From the NCBI GenBank assembly GCA_003219675.1, contig QHPW01000343.1, forward strand, positions 1 to 11,536: a DNA stretch of 11,536 bases, written 5' to 3'. The notes below the pieces were generated by a model that did no database searches, was not told the DNA's origin, and saw only the letters and a program-made list of their open reading frames with translations. Source of the stretch: Verrucomicrobiota bacterium (GTDB lineage: Bacteria; Verrucomicrobiota; Verrucomicrobiia; Limisphaerales; AV2). The position numbers and the translations under genes are program-made. Positions 1-7,325 of this stretch are shown here, piece after piece; position 1 is the stretch's first letter; every line of letters starts with the position of its first letter.

Positions 1-519
1 CAGCAGGTTCTCATCGGCCTGGAGAGCCCGCGCAAAACCAGCCTCGACGGAGTCGAACTGCACAACAACTGGAAGATGCGCCAGCGCGACCAATACCTCG
101 CCGCGATACAAAAAATCCAGTCCTACGGCGTCACGGTGAACGGCTGTTTCATCCTCGGTCTCGACGGTGACACGCTGGAGGTGTTCGACGAAGTGTTCAA
201 CTTCGTGCGCGAGTCGAGTCTTTATGAAGTGCAGGTCACTTTCCTCACCGCCTTTCCCGGCACGCCGTTGTATCAACGGTTAAAGCAGGAAGGCCGGATC
301 ATCCGCGACGCCGCCTGGGAACTCTGCACGTTGTTCGACATCAATATCACGCCGAAAAACATGACGGTGGAACAACTGCAAAGCGGTTTCATAAATCTGG
401 TGAGGCGATTGTATTCCGCCGAGGAAACAAGCGAGCGGCGCCGCAAATTTAAAAGAATACTCAAGGTCTCGCCGGACTTTGGCCGCGCCGTGCGCGAACA
501 AAGATTGTTCGCGGCATGA
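1..519 (+). CDS. Radical SAM protein, C-terminal part (B12-binding type), 5' end outside window
   Basis: The frame is open from base 1 to the TGA at 517-519, giving the last 172 residues of a longer protein; the first internal ATG (76) is not the true start. The visible part opens with a VLIGLESP strand, followed by NGCFILGLDGDT and TFLTAFPGTPLYQRL. These strings are typical of the second half of the TIM barrel in radical SAM enzymes with an N-terminal cobalamin-binding domain. The tail, with LFDINITPKNM followed by a helical Arg/Lys-rich segment, resembles the DUF4070-type extension found in that group, which from memory includes hopanoid methylases such as HpnP. The CxxxCxxC cluster motif and any B12 domain lie upstream of the window, so neither can be verified. 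Family is likely; substrate is unknown. Confidence 0.85.
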   Translation, partial: QQVLIGLESPRKTSLDGVELHNNWKMRQRDQYLAAIQKIQSYGVTVNGCFILGLDGDTLEVFDEVFNFVRESSLYEVQVTFLTAFPGTPLYQRLKQEGRIIRDAAWELCTLFDINITPKNMTVEQLQSGFINLVRRLYSAEETSERRRKFKRILKVSPDFGRAVREQRLFAA

Positions 520-875
520 GGAGAAACGGATGGGGCGAAAACGGCTGTGGCTGTATTGGCGGAGCGCTGTTCAGGGGCTGCGTGAGCGTCCCGCTCAGGG
601 GTCGTGCCGACTTGCTGGAGTGCCTCGCAGAAGGCGGAAAGCCGCCGAATCCGCCTGCAAATACATTCAAGCCAGGCTTCACGATAGTGCGCGGTGAAAA
701 ACGATGGCGAAGGGCGCGGCGGCAAACAAAGATGGCCACAAGAAGGCGCACAATGCGCAAAAGATTTCAGTCTTTGTGCTTTTTGTGCGTCTTTGCGGCT
801 CGTGATTCTGTGTTCTTCTGTGTTCTTCTTGATTTTTCAGGCTGATTCGGAACAATCCCGTTCGCGCAACCGGAT
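520..875. other. Non-coding stretch of 356 bp between the radical SAM gene and the hydroxylase gene
   Basis: No convincing gene is present. Short open frames here give Arg/Pro-rich or Cys/Phe-rich translations that look like non-coding DNA read through. The first part has a small hairpin (GGCGG-AAAG-CCGCC near 632-646) without a T-run. The second part (734-840) contains an inverted repeat, listed separately, followed by two near-copies of TGTGTTCTTC at about 809-829. I see no confident promoter. The hydroxylase must be transcribed either from here or by read-through. Confidence 0.6.
734..800. repeat. Imperfect inverted repeat, AAAGxCGCACAA type
   Basis: The left arm (734-764) reads GGCCACAAGAAGG, then CGCACAATGCGCAAAAGA. 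The reverse complement of the right arm (771-800) reads AGCCGCAAAGACGCAC, then AAAAAGCACAAAGA. The two align over about 30 positions with a few mismatches and small gaps, around a 6-nt centre. The purine/CA-rich composition differs from the neighbouring coding DNA. Similar CACAAAGGCACAAA tracts recur in non-coding DNA of several environmental bacteria (memory, not searched). No T-run follows, so a rho-independent terminator is less likely than a dispersed repeat. Confidence 0.55.
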
Positions 876-1622
876 ATGTCTGAAAACATTCAAACCGCGG
901 CGTTCTTCGCGCTCGTCCTGGTGTTTGAAGTGTTGGAACGCGTCCGGCCGGCGCGCGAGGTGGATCGCTGGAAGGATTTGAAGATCGACGTTTTTTCCTT
1001 CGCCCTGGCCATCGCCATGAACCGCCTCTCGAACTACACAGTCACCGGCTTCGTCAATGCAACAGCCCCGGCGTGGATGCTCGGCGGCTGGCACGCGTTG
1101 CAAGGACTTCCGGGCGGAGTTCGCATCGTGATGGCCATTTTTCTGGTGGACTTCATGATTTACTGGATTCACCGCGCGCAACACCGGTTCGATCCGCTCT
1201 GGCGCACGCACGCGTGGCACCATTCCATCGAGCAGCTCTACTGGTTCTCCGGGTTCCGCACCAGTTTCCTGCACTCGTTCATCTACAACATTCCGCAGGC
1301 GGCGGTGCCGATGCTGGTGTTCAACCTCAGTCCGCTCGAAGCCGGCCTCGGCTATTCGATCGGGATTCTCATCCAGTTCTGGGAACACACGAACATCGAC
1401 GTGAACATCGGTCCGCTGAAGTATCTCATCATCACGCCGGCGTATCATCGCGTGCATCACTCGACCGCGCACAGCCGGACGAATTTCGGCACCACCTTCA
1501 GCCTCTGGGACCGCCTGTTCGGCACGTACCATGATCCCGCGCTGGTGCCCGCCACCGCGCCGCTCGGGCTGGGGGAGCCGTACGACAAAAAGAGGATGGC
1601 CAGGATGTTGGTGGGGGTTTGA
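876..1622 (+). CDS. Fatty acid hydroxylase / sterol desaturase family membrane protein
   Basis: This is a 248-residue integral membrane di-iron oxygenase of the family that includes sterol desaturases, fatty acid and carotenoid hydroxylases and alkylglycerol monooxygenase. The histidine clusters are all present: HRAQH (99-103), HAWHH (112-116), H171 in WEHTN and HRVHH (191-195). They lie between hydrophobic stretches at roughly 6-20, 38-60, 82-98 and 138-168. The family uses O2 and a di-iron centre to hydroxylate or desaturate lipid-like substrates at the cytoplasmic membrane face. The ATG at 876 starts just before the first hydrophobic helix, but no clear Shine-Dalgarno precedes it. The gene converges on transaldolase. 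The substrate cannot be read from sequence; a sterol substrate is not implied, and an ether-lipid or fatty-acid substrate is equally possible. Confidence 0.9.
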   Translation: MSENIQTAAFFALVLVFEVLERVRPAREVDRWKDLKIDVFSFALAIAMNRLSNYTVTGFVNATAPAWMLGGWHALQGLPGGVRIVMAIFLVDFMIYWIHRAQHRFDPLWRTHAWHHSIEQLYWFSGFRTSFLHSFIYNIPQAAVPMLVFNLSPLEAGLGYSIGILIQFWEHTNIDVNIGPLKYLIITPAYHRVHHSTAHSRTNFGTTFSLWDRLFGTYHDPALVPATAPLGLGEPYDKKRMARMLVGV

Positions 1623-1698
1623 TGACTGGGAGCACCGAATGACAATGCGATGCCTGCAGCATTGGTGAGTTGCCGCAGGTTGATTTCAAATGGACCTC

Positions 1699-1761
1699 GT
1701 AGTCTTGGACGTCAGTCCGCGCACTCTCAAACAGTCAGCGCCGACTGACGTCGGCGGCTAC
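1699..1761. repeat. Palindromic GTAGC-type intergenic element, copy 1
   Basis: The left arm 1699-1722 and the reverse complement of the right arm 1738-1761 agree at 19 of 24 positions. They share outer GTAG ends and a perfect core, GACGTCAGTC (1708-1717) against GACTGACGTC (1743-1752), with a 15-nt loop. The element lies between two convergent genes, 76 bp after the hydroxylase stop and 16 bp beyond the transaldolase stop. Read on the minus strand it matches the start of the 10138 element at 23 of 32 positions, so the two belong to one family. It could form a strong hairpin in either transcript. Confidence 0.7.
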
Positions 1762-1777
1762 AAAGTCGGGGGCCTCC

Positions 1778-2743
1778 TCAACCCAGCTTCGGCGCGATGA
1801 ACTTCTCCAGCTTGAGCGTGTCGGCGGCGAAGAGGCGGATACCTTCGGACAATTTCTCCGTGGCCATCTGATCTTCGTTAAGCATCCAGCGGAAGGTCTT
1901 TTCCTCGAGCGACAGTTTCGGTTCCTTGCAATTGGCCGCCGCGGTTTCGGGATTGAGCTTGCGCGCGAGCGTGCCCGCGGTCTTCTGCATGTCTTCCAGC
2001 AGCGTCGGGCTGATGGTGAGCAGGTCGCAGCCGGCCAGTTCGAGGATTTCACCGACGTTGCGGAAGCTGGCGCCCATGACCTCCGTTTTGCAACCGTATT
2101 TTTTATAATAGTTGTAAATGCGAGTCACCGAGACCACGCCGGGGTCTTCTGCAGGTGGATAGGAGTCGCGCCCGGTCGATTTTTTGTACCAATCGAGGAT
2201 GCGGCCGACGAACGGCGAGACGAGTTGCACGCCGGCCTCGGCGCAGGCGACAGCCTGGGCGAATGAAAAGAGGAGTGTCAGGTTGCAATGAATGCCTTCG
2301 CGCGTGAGTTGTTTGGCCGCGCAAATGCCGTCCCAGGTCGAGGCGACCTTGATGAGGATGCGTTCGCGCGAGATACCGGCCTTCTCGTAACGGCCGATGA
2401 GCGAGCGCGCCTTGGCGATGCTGGCTTCGACATCGAAGCTGAGCCGGGCATCGACCTCGGTGGAGACGCGGCCGGGGACGATTTTCAAAATCTCGAGGCC
2501 GAACGCGACAGCGAGTTTGTCAAGCGCGGTACCGAGTGTCTGACTGGCGTCGGGCGATTCCTTTTTGGCGTCGGCGAGGGTTTTCTCGACCAAAGCCCCG
2601 TATTCGGGCATTTGCGCGGCCTTGAGAAGGAGGCTGGGATTGGTGGTGGTGTCGCGCGGTTGATATTTGCGGATGCTGTCGAAATCTCCGGTGTCGGCAA
2701 CGATGACGCTGAATTGTTTGAGCTGGCTTAACAGGTCGTTCAT
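1778..2743 (-). CDS. tal: Transaldolase
   Basis: The gene encodes a 321-residue cytosolic transaldolase of the pentose phosphate pathway. It moves a dihydroxyacetone unit from sedoheptulose 7-phosphate to glyceraldehyde 3-phosphate, giving erythrose 4-phosphate and fructose 6-phosphate. It matches the classical TalB class in length (about 317) and residue numbering: D17 in VADTGD, the TTTNPSLL segment at 32-39, E96 in the VSTEVDAR motif, and the Schiff-base lysine K132 in LIKVASTWDG. CNLTLLFS and SPFVGRILDW follow as expected. The ATG at 2743 gives the normal TalB N-terminus; an AAGGG lies only 2-3 nt before it, too close for a good ribosome site. The gene is transcribed divergently from the PlsY-like gene and has no other pentose-phosphate gene beside it. 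Nothing appears broken or missing. Confidence 0.97.
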   Translation of the reverse strand: MNDLLSQLKQFSVIVADTGDFDSIRKYQPRDTTTNPSLLLKAAQMPEYGALVEKTLADAKKESPDASQTLGTALDKLAVAFGLEILKIVPGRVSTEVDARLSFDVEASIAKARSLIGRYEKAGISRERILIKVASTWDGICAAKQLTREGIHCNLTLLFSFAQAVACAEAGVQLVSPFVGRILDWYKKSTGRDSYPPAEDPGVVSVTRIYNYYKKYGCKTEVMGASFRNVGEILELAGCDLLTISPTLLEDMQKTAGTLARKLNPETAAANCKEPKLSLEEKTFRWMLNEDQMATEKLSEGIRLFAADTLKLEKFIAPKLG

Positions 2744-2878
2744 AGCCCTTAACTATTACAACAGGTTCGGTGACGGGTAAAATGAGAAATTATTTGATGA
2801 CCGGCTGCAACATTCATGTTAGAAACGATGTCAACAAAGTAGTCCGCTGAAAGCGAACGTCCGTTTTCGGATCAACAA
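2744..2878. promoter_or_regulatory. Divergent promoter region between transaldolase and the PlsY-like gene
   Basis: These 135 bp are more AT-rich than the flanking genes and must hold the start signals for both directions. Toward transaldolase, a perfect TTGACA lies on the minus strand (2834-2829), but 17 nt on there is only a poor -10, and AT-rich AAATAATTT follows further down. An extended -10-like TGTTGTAAT sits close to the transaldolase ATG. Toward the PlsY-like gene, TTGATG (about 2794-2799) is followed at 17 nt by a weak TGTTAG. None is a full consensus promoter, and I see no operator palindrome or riboswitch. Confidence 0.35.
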
Positions 2879-3463
2879 ATGCACTCGGTGCCATACGCCA
2901 AAGAGACGTTGGTGATGCTCGTTGGATATGCGTTGGGCTGTTTCACCTCCGGTTATTATCTGGTGCGCTGGCGGACGGGCGAAGACATCCGCTGGCTGGG
3001 CAGTGGCAGCGTCGGGGCCACCAACGTGGGCCGGGTCCTCGGCCGGCCCGGATTCTTCCTCACGGTTTTGTGCGATTTCTTCAAGGGCCTGTTCGCGGTC
3101 TGGCTGGCCGGGTACTTCCGGCTTAATCCGACCGGCGCAGTGCTGACCATGGTCGCGGTGGCGATCGGTCACATCTGGCCGGCGCAACTCTGGTTTCACG
3201 GGGGCAAAGGCGTGGCGACATCGCTCGGTGCACTGTTGATGTTCGATTATTCCATTGCGTTCACTTTTGCCGCGCTGTTTCTGGTGGTCTGTGCGGCGTT
3301 GCGCAGTTTTGTATTGGCGGGCCTGGTGGCCTTCGCGCTCACGCCGCTGGCGCTGTTCGCAGCCGATTATTCGTTGACGAGCGTTTTTGGAGTCCCCGAC
3401 GAAATACACAAACTCATGACCGGGCGAAAGCTCAAGAGCGACAAGCGGGCCGTTCCCAAGTAA
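2879..3463 (+). CDS. plsY: PlsY-like glycerol-3-phosphate acyltransferase
   Basis: This 194-residue integral membrane protein matches PlsY, which transfers an acyl group from acyl phosphate to sn-glycerol 3-phosphate to make lysophosphatidate, the first committed step of phospholipid synthesis. Visible signatures are GSGSVGATNVGR (41-52), D66-FFKG (66-70) and GHIWP...FHGGKGVAT (97-114), set between about five hydrophobic helices. Length is normal for the family. The C-terminal motif, usually of the form NIxRLxxGxExK, is altered here to EIHKLMTGRKLK, so this may be a divergent paralogue. The ATG at 2879 has no good Shine-Dalgarno; an ATG at 2912 would cut into the first helix. Two bases separate its stop from the next ORF, implying co-translation. 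Enzyme family is well supported; whether it is the housekeeping copy is unknown. Confidence 0.9.
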   Translation: MHSVPYAKETLVMLVGYALGCFTSGYYLVRWRTGEDIRWLGSGSVGATNVGRVLGRPGFFLTVLCDFFKGLFAVWLAGYFRLNPTGAVLTMVAVAIGHIWPAQLWFHGGKGVATSLGALLMFDYSIAFTFAALFLVVCAALRSFVLAGLVAFALTPLALFAADYSLTSVFGVPDEIHKLMTGRKLKSDKRAVPK

Positions 3464-3465
3464 CG

Positions 3466-5076
3466 ATGAACGCGGAGCAAAGCTTGCACTTCAAAATCGC
3501 CTCCGAGGAACCGGAGTTCGAACAGATTTTCCGCCTCAATTACAAAACCTTCGTCGAGGAAATCCCGCAGCACCCGCCGAACCCAGAGAAACGCCTGGTG
3601 GACCGTTTCCACCACGAGAACGCCTATCTCATCGCCCTGGATGGCGGCCAGCTTATCGGCATGATGGCGGTGCGGGACAAACGACCTTTCTCGCTGGACG
3701 AAAAGCTGGGCAACATTGACCGCTACCTGCCGGCCGGCCGCAGGATATGCGAGGTCCGTTTGCTGGCCGTGTTGCCAAGCCATCGCAACGGCATGGTTTT
3801 TCAAGGGCTGCTCAAGCTGCTGCTTGATTATGGGCTCAACCAGCATTACAACCTCGCCGTCATTTCCGGCACCGTCCGCCAGCAGAAGCTCTACAAGCAT
3901 CTCGGCTTCGTGCCGTTTGGCCCGCTGGTCGGCTCGAAGGAAGCGCAATTCCAGCCGATGTATCTGACGTTGGAGGAGTTCGTCGAAGTCGCCACACCGC
4001 TGTTGAACGTTACGTCCACCGCCGACCGCGCCCTCAATCCCATCAGCTTCCTGCCCGGGCCGGTGAGCCTCCGGCCGGAAATCCGGGCCGCGCTCGACCA
4101 GCTCCCGGTGTCGCATCGCTGCGACAAGTTCAAAGAGGATTTTGCCTTCGCCCAAACGCTGCTCTGTCAACTGGTCCGAACGCAACGCGTCGAAATTCTT
4201 CTCGGTTCCGGGACTCTCGCAAACGACGTGACCGCCGCGCAACTGTCGCTGCTGTCCGCGCGGGGAATGATTCTGAGCAACGGAGAGTTCGGCGAACGGT
4301 TGTTGGACCATGCGAGGCGCTTCGGTCTTTCGTTTGACGCCATCGAGCTCGACTGGGGCGGCGTGTTCGACCGCGATCAGGTCAGGCAGGCGCTCGACCG
4401 TCATGGCGCCGTCCAATGGCTCTGGGCTTCCGCTTGCGAAACCTCCACCGGCATATTGAACGATGTGGAGATGTTGAAGGAGCTTTGCGCCGCGCGCGGC
4501 ATCAAACTCTGTCTCGACTGCATCAGTTTGATCGGCACCGTGCCGGTCAATTTGCAGGGAGTGTACCTCGCTTCGTGCGTCAGCGGCAAAGGGCTGGGCG
4601 CGTTTCCCGGTCTTTCGATGGTGTTTTATCATCACGACGTCGCGCCGCAGCCGGCCAGACTGCCGCGTTACCTTGACCTCGGCTACCATGCGCAGCAGCA
4701 GGGCATCCCTTTCACCCACTCCTCCAACCTGTTGTCGGCGCTGCAAGCCGCGCTGAAACGCTACGACTCGCCGCAGCCGTTCGCGGAAATTGCGGAACTG
4801 TCCGGCTGGCTCCGTCCCAGGCTGCGCGAACTCGGTTTCCGGATTCTCGCGCCCGACGCGCACGCGTCACCGGCGGTCATCACCCTGGTGCCGCCCGGGA
4901 CAAACCGCTCGCAAAGAATCGGCGACCAACTTCAAGCCGCCGGTTTCCTGCTCAGTTACCAGAGCGAATACCTGCGCCGCCGCAACTGGATTCAGATCTG
5001 CCTGATGGGGGATTGCTCGCGGCAGAGCCTGGTTGCGCTGCTGAGCGAATTGCGGAAAGTGGGCCTGGGTTCTTGA
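3466..5076 (+). CDS. Fusion protein: N-terminal GNAT/FeeM-like acyltransferase and C-terminal class V aminotransferase
   Basis: This 536-residue two-domain protein has residues 1-180 as a GNAT-fold acyltransferase. It shows RLNYKTFVEE (23-32), RLVDRFHHENAYLIA (43-57), CEVRLLAVLPSHRN (95-108) and LYKHLGFVPFGP (142-153). That layout is closest to the N-acyl amino acid synthase (FeeM) and acyl-homoserine-lactone synthase branch, which use acyl-ACP; this is recalled, not searched. Residues 191-530 are a PLP-dependent class V aminotransferase resembling 2-aminoethylphosphonate:pyruvate transaminase. Its features are FLPGPVSL (195-202), CETSTG with E325, the PLP-contacting D351 in LDCISLIG, and the probable Schiff-base K375 in SGKGLGAFPGL. 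No frameshift separates the halves. The ATG at 3466 is 2 bp after plsY, indicating coupling. The amino donor, acceptor and acyl group are unknown; a role in making an N-acylated amino compound is inference. Confidence 0.85.
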   Translation: MNAEQSLHFKIASEEPEFEQIFRLNYKTFVEEIPQHPPNPEKRLVDRFHHENAYLIALDGGQLIGMMAVRDKRPFSLDEKLGNIDRYLPAGRRICEVRLLAVLPSHRNGMVFQGLLKLLLDYGLNQHYNLAVISGTVRQQKLYKHLGFVPFGPLVGSKEAQFQPMYLTLEEFVEVATPLLNVTSTADRALNPISFLPGPVSLRPEIRAALDQLPVSHRCDKFKEDFAFAQTLLCQLVRTQRVEILLGSGTLANDVTAAQLSLLSARGMILSNGEFGERLLDHARRFGLSFDAIELDWGGVFDRDQVRQALDRHGAVQWLWASACETSTGILNDVEMLKELCAARGIKLCLDCISLIGTVPVNLQGVYLASCVSGKGLGAFPGLSMVFYHHDVAPQPARLPRYLDLGYHAQQQGIPFTHSSNLLSALQAALKRYDSPQPFAEIAELSGWLRPRLRELGFRILAPDAHASPAVITLVPPGTNRSQRIGDQLQAAGFLLSYQSEYLRRRNWIQICLMGDCSRQSLVALLSELRKVGLGS

Positions 5077-5243
5077 GGTGCCCGGCATGCCGCGTGCGCT
5101 TCAGGAGTCGGTCGCAAGAGCCGGGGAGAGACGATCTGACACGGTGTTATTGTCCTGATCAATCAACTGGCAAAATTCTTCGATTTACGCCCGATTGCCT
5201 GAGCGATTTATTTTTCGCGCCGTGCTGATGCGACAATCTGAAT

Positions 5244-6527
5244 ATGGCGTCGATCAATCGAAAACTGTCACCTTCCTGGACGTTGTTCATCCTGACGGGC
5301 CTCAACCTGTTCAATTACCTGGACCGATCGGTGATCAACGCCGTGCGCACGCCGCTGGCCAACGATTTTGGCATCACCTACGGCGACTCCGGTCGGACGT
5401 TCACCGCGTTCATGATCGGCTACTTCATCACCTCGCCGTTCTTCGGTTATCTCGGGGACCGGGTTTCGCGCAAATGGCTGGTTGGGCTCGGCATTTTTGT
5501 CTGGAGCCTCGGGACGGTGCTCACCGGTTTTGCCGGCGGATTTGCGACGCTGCTTTTTTATCGGGTCCTCGTCGGGCTGGGAGAAGCCAGCTACGCGACG
5601 ATCAGCCCGAGTTTGATCTCGGACGTTTACGGCCCGGAACGCCGGAACAATGCACTCACCATCTTCTACGTGGCGATGCCGGTGGGATCGGCGCTCGGTT
5701 ACCTTCTCGGCGGTGAAATCTCCGCGCAGTGGGGTTGGCGCCGCGCATTTATCTGGGCGGGCGCGCCGGGGTTTTTGCTGGCGCTGACGCTGCTGCCGTT
5801 TGCCGAGCCGCGACGCGGTCAGTCCGACGTGTCCGTTGCTGAAACGGTAGCCAAGCCTGCGCTCTGCGACGTTTTGAGGCTGTTCCGCAACGCGGATTTC
5901 AACCTCGTGGTGTGGGGCTACGTCGCCTATACATTCGCGCTCGGTGCGTTTGCCTTTTGGGGGCCGACGTTCCTTGAAACAGTCCATCATCTTTCGACGG
6001 ACAAAGCGGACCGTTTTTTCGGGGGCGTGATGGTCATCGCCGGTCTGGTGGGCACTCTCCTGGGCGGCTTCGCCGCGACCGCCTGGCAAAGGCGCACTCC
6101 GGCCGGCTACGCCTGGATGCTCTGCCTGTCGGTGTGGGTGGCCGTGCCCCTGTCGTTTCTGGCGTTGCAGGCGGCCAGCACGGCCATGGCGATGAGCTTG
6201 CTGGCGCTGTCCATTTTTCTCTTGTTCCTTTGCGCCGGGCCGGTCAACACACTCATCATCGAAACTGTGCCGTTGAATCTGCGGGCCAGCGCGATGGCCA
6301 TTTCCATTTTCATGATTCATCTGTTCGGCGACATGTGGTCGCCGGAGATCGTCGGGCGCCTCGCCGATCACTGGAACAAAGATTTGCAGAAAGCCGTGCT
6401 GATATTGCCCTGCGCTTTGCTGGTGGGTGGAGCACTCTGGCTGGTGCTGGCGTTGAAGTCGGTGCGCCGCTCCCGCGCCGCACGCGCGCCAAACCGGGGG
6501 CTGGGCGTGACGACGGCTGCGCCGTAA
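5244..6527 (+). CDS. MFS transporter, Spinster-like
   Basis: The gene encodes a 427-residue, probably 12-helix, major facilitator transporter in the cytoplasmic membrane. The first helix carries NYLDR (24-28). The loop between helices 2 and 3 carries the MFS motif GYLGDRVSRK (68-77). R107 is followed by GLGEASYATISPSLISD, and helix 5 carries FYVAMPVGSALGY. This set matches the Spinster (Spns) subfamily, whose animal members export lysophospholipids or sphingosine 1-phosphate; most bacterial members have no assigned substrate. The ATG at 5244 places a short basic N-terminus before helix 1. The gene lies 167 bp after the GNAT-aminotransferase fusion and 41 bp before the zinc-ribbon gene, so it may be co-transcribed with the latter. 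Beside acyltransferase genes, a lipid or lysolipid cargo is attractive but only inferred. The C-terminal tail is Arg/Ala-rich. Confidence 0.88.
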   Translation: MASINRKLSPSWTLFILTGLNLFNYLDRSVINAVRTPLANDFGITYGDSGRTFTAFMIGYFITSPFFGYLGDRVSRKWLVGLGIFVWSLGTVLTGFAGGFATLLFYRVLVGLGEASYATISPSLISDVYGPERRNNALTIFYVAMPVGSALGYLLGGEISAQWGWRRAFIWAGAPGFLLALTLLPFAEPRRGQSDVSVAETVAKPALCDVLRLFRNADFNLVVWGYVAYTFALGAFAFWGPTFLETVHHLSTDKADRFFGGVMVIAGLVGTLLGGFAATAWQRRTPAGYAWMLCLSVWVAVPLSFLALQAASTAMAMSLLALSIFLLFLCAGPVNTLIIETVPLNLRASAMAISIFMIHLFGDMWSPEIVGRLADHWNKDLQKAVLILPCALLVGGALWLVLALKSVRRSRAARAPNRGLGVTTAAP

Positions 6528-6568
6528 ATGCGATGGACCGGTTGATGGAACCACAACCCTGAATCAAA

Positions 6569-6841
6569 ATGCAAACCCCGCTTCAATTCTGTCCCCGATG
6601 CAAAAAAGACGTGGCGTTCGTTGCTGCTGCCGGCGCCAGGACCTGTCCGGAATGCGGGTTCCAATACGCCGTGAGTGAGCCGCCCAATCCCGGATCGTTC
6701 CCCGACCGTCCCGATCGTGCCGGGAACCCATGGCTTCAGTTTCTGACCATCGCAGGCATCGTCGTGCTGGCGCTGCTGGGAGCCGGGGCGCTGTTGCTGG
6801 GTATCCTCTTTGTCGGTTGCGCGCTGGCCTTCCGAGGTTGA
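6569..6841 (+). CDS. Small zinc-ribbon membrane protein
   Basis: This 90-residue protein begins with a zinc-ribbon, FCPRC (C8, C11) and CPECG (C26, C29), likely binding one zinc in the cytoplasm. A Pro/Asp-rich linker (36-54) follows, then a hydrophobic region at about 56-88 long enough for one tight hairpin or one long helix, and the protein ends almost at once. It belongs to no family I can name. It opens the compact run that ends with the radical SAM and Lgt-like genes, with 41 bp before it and 52 bp after it. The ATG at 6569 lacks a good Shine-Dalgarno. Coding status rests on the Cys pattern, the clean hydrophobic segment and its fit between neighbours. Function is unknown. Confidence 0.72.
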   Translation: MQTPLQFCPRCKKDVAFVAAAGARTCPECGFQYAVSEPPNPGSFPDRPDRAGNPWLQFLTIAGIVVLALLGAGALLLGILFVGCALAFRG

Positions 6842-6877
6842 CCAGCGTGAAGATCATGAAGCGTTCAACATCATCAG

Positions 6878-6883
6878 AAAGGA
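6878..6883 (+). promoter_or_regulatory. Ribosome binding site deciding the start at 6894
   Basis: AAAGGA lies 10 nt before the ATG at 6894. It is one of the few recognisable Shine-Dalgarno sequences in the window. It favours this ATG over the 28 codons of upstream in-frame sequence, which overlap the previous gene and translate poorly. Confidence 0.6.
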
Positions 6884-6893
6884 AAACCGGCCT

Positions 6894-7325
6894 ATGAAAT
6901 ATTCGCCGTTGCGCATTCTTCTGGCGCTGGACGGAGCCGTGTTGTTTCTGCTGGGCGCGCTGCTCATCCTCGCGCCGCGGCAGGTCGAGGCGGCGTTCCA
7001 TTTTAAGGACCTGCCCGCCGGCGTTAGTTATATCATCGGGCTGTGGGGCTGTGTCATGGTGACGATGGCAGTCGGTTACGGTGTTGCTTCCACGGATCCG
7101 ATTCGCCACGCCGTCTGGGTGCAGGTGGGCATCGCGCGCGGCGCGCTCGAATGCATTCTGGGCGCGCTCTATCTGGCGCAGGGCATTGTGACGTGGCCGC
7201 AGGCCGGCTTTGGCATCCTCCTTGCCGCGTTGATGACGGCGGCGTATATCGTCCTTTATCCGAGAAAACCAAGAGTCCTTCAAACGGCGACTCCGTCTCC
7301 GACCGGTCCGGCTCCGCCAGCATGA
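6894..7325 (+). CDS. Four-helix membrane protein of unknown function
   Basis: This 143-residue protein consists of about four hydrophobic segments, near residues 8-28, 42-64, 75-97 and 103-120, joined by short loops, with a Pro/Thr-rich C-terminal tail. I recognise no family signature. The second helix contains an Ile-Ile-Gly-Leu-Trp-Gly-Cys turn. The start at 6894 is supported by AAAGGA 10 nt upstream. Its TGA overlaps the ATG of the next gene (ATGA at 7322-7325), a standard sign of translational coupling, so it belongs to the same operon as the radical SAM and Lgt-like genes. It could be a helper or scaffold in the membrane for that pair; this is inference from position only. Confidence 0.78.
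   Translation: MKYSPLRILLALDGAVLFLLGALLILAPRQVEAAFHFKDLPAGVSYIIGLWGCVMVTMAVGYGVASTDPIRHAVWVQVGIARGALECILGALYLAQGIVTWPQAGFGILLAALMTAAYIVLYPRKPRVLQTATPSPTGPAPPA

Noticed and set aside
516..845. Open frame of 109 codons between the radical SAM and hydroxylase genes
   Set aside because: Its translation is Arg-rich then Cys/Phe-rich, it runs through an inverted repeat, and it resembles no protein family; better explained as non-coding DNA.
3367..4863. Long minus-strand open frame (498 codons) opposite the fusion gene
   Set aside because: It is a shadow of the plus-strand coding frame; its translation is Arg/Gln/Glu-rich with no motifs, while the plus frame has clear enzyme signatures.
5083..5092. 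Perfect 10-bp palindrome CGGCATGCCG after the fusion gene
   Set aside because: Short, no T-run and no second copy seen; expected by chance in GC-rich DNA.
5170..5186. TGGCAAAATTCTTCG as a sigma-54 promoter upstream of the MFS gene
   Set aside because: The GG half fits but the required GC at -12 is absent, and no activator-binding repeat is visible.
5268..6554. Minus-strand open frame of 428 codons opposite the MFS gene
   Set aside because: Its composition (Arg, Gln, His, Pro) is typical of antisense frames in GC-rich genes; the plus frame is a clear transporter.
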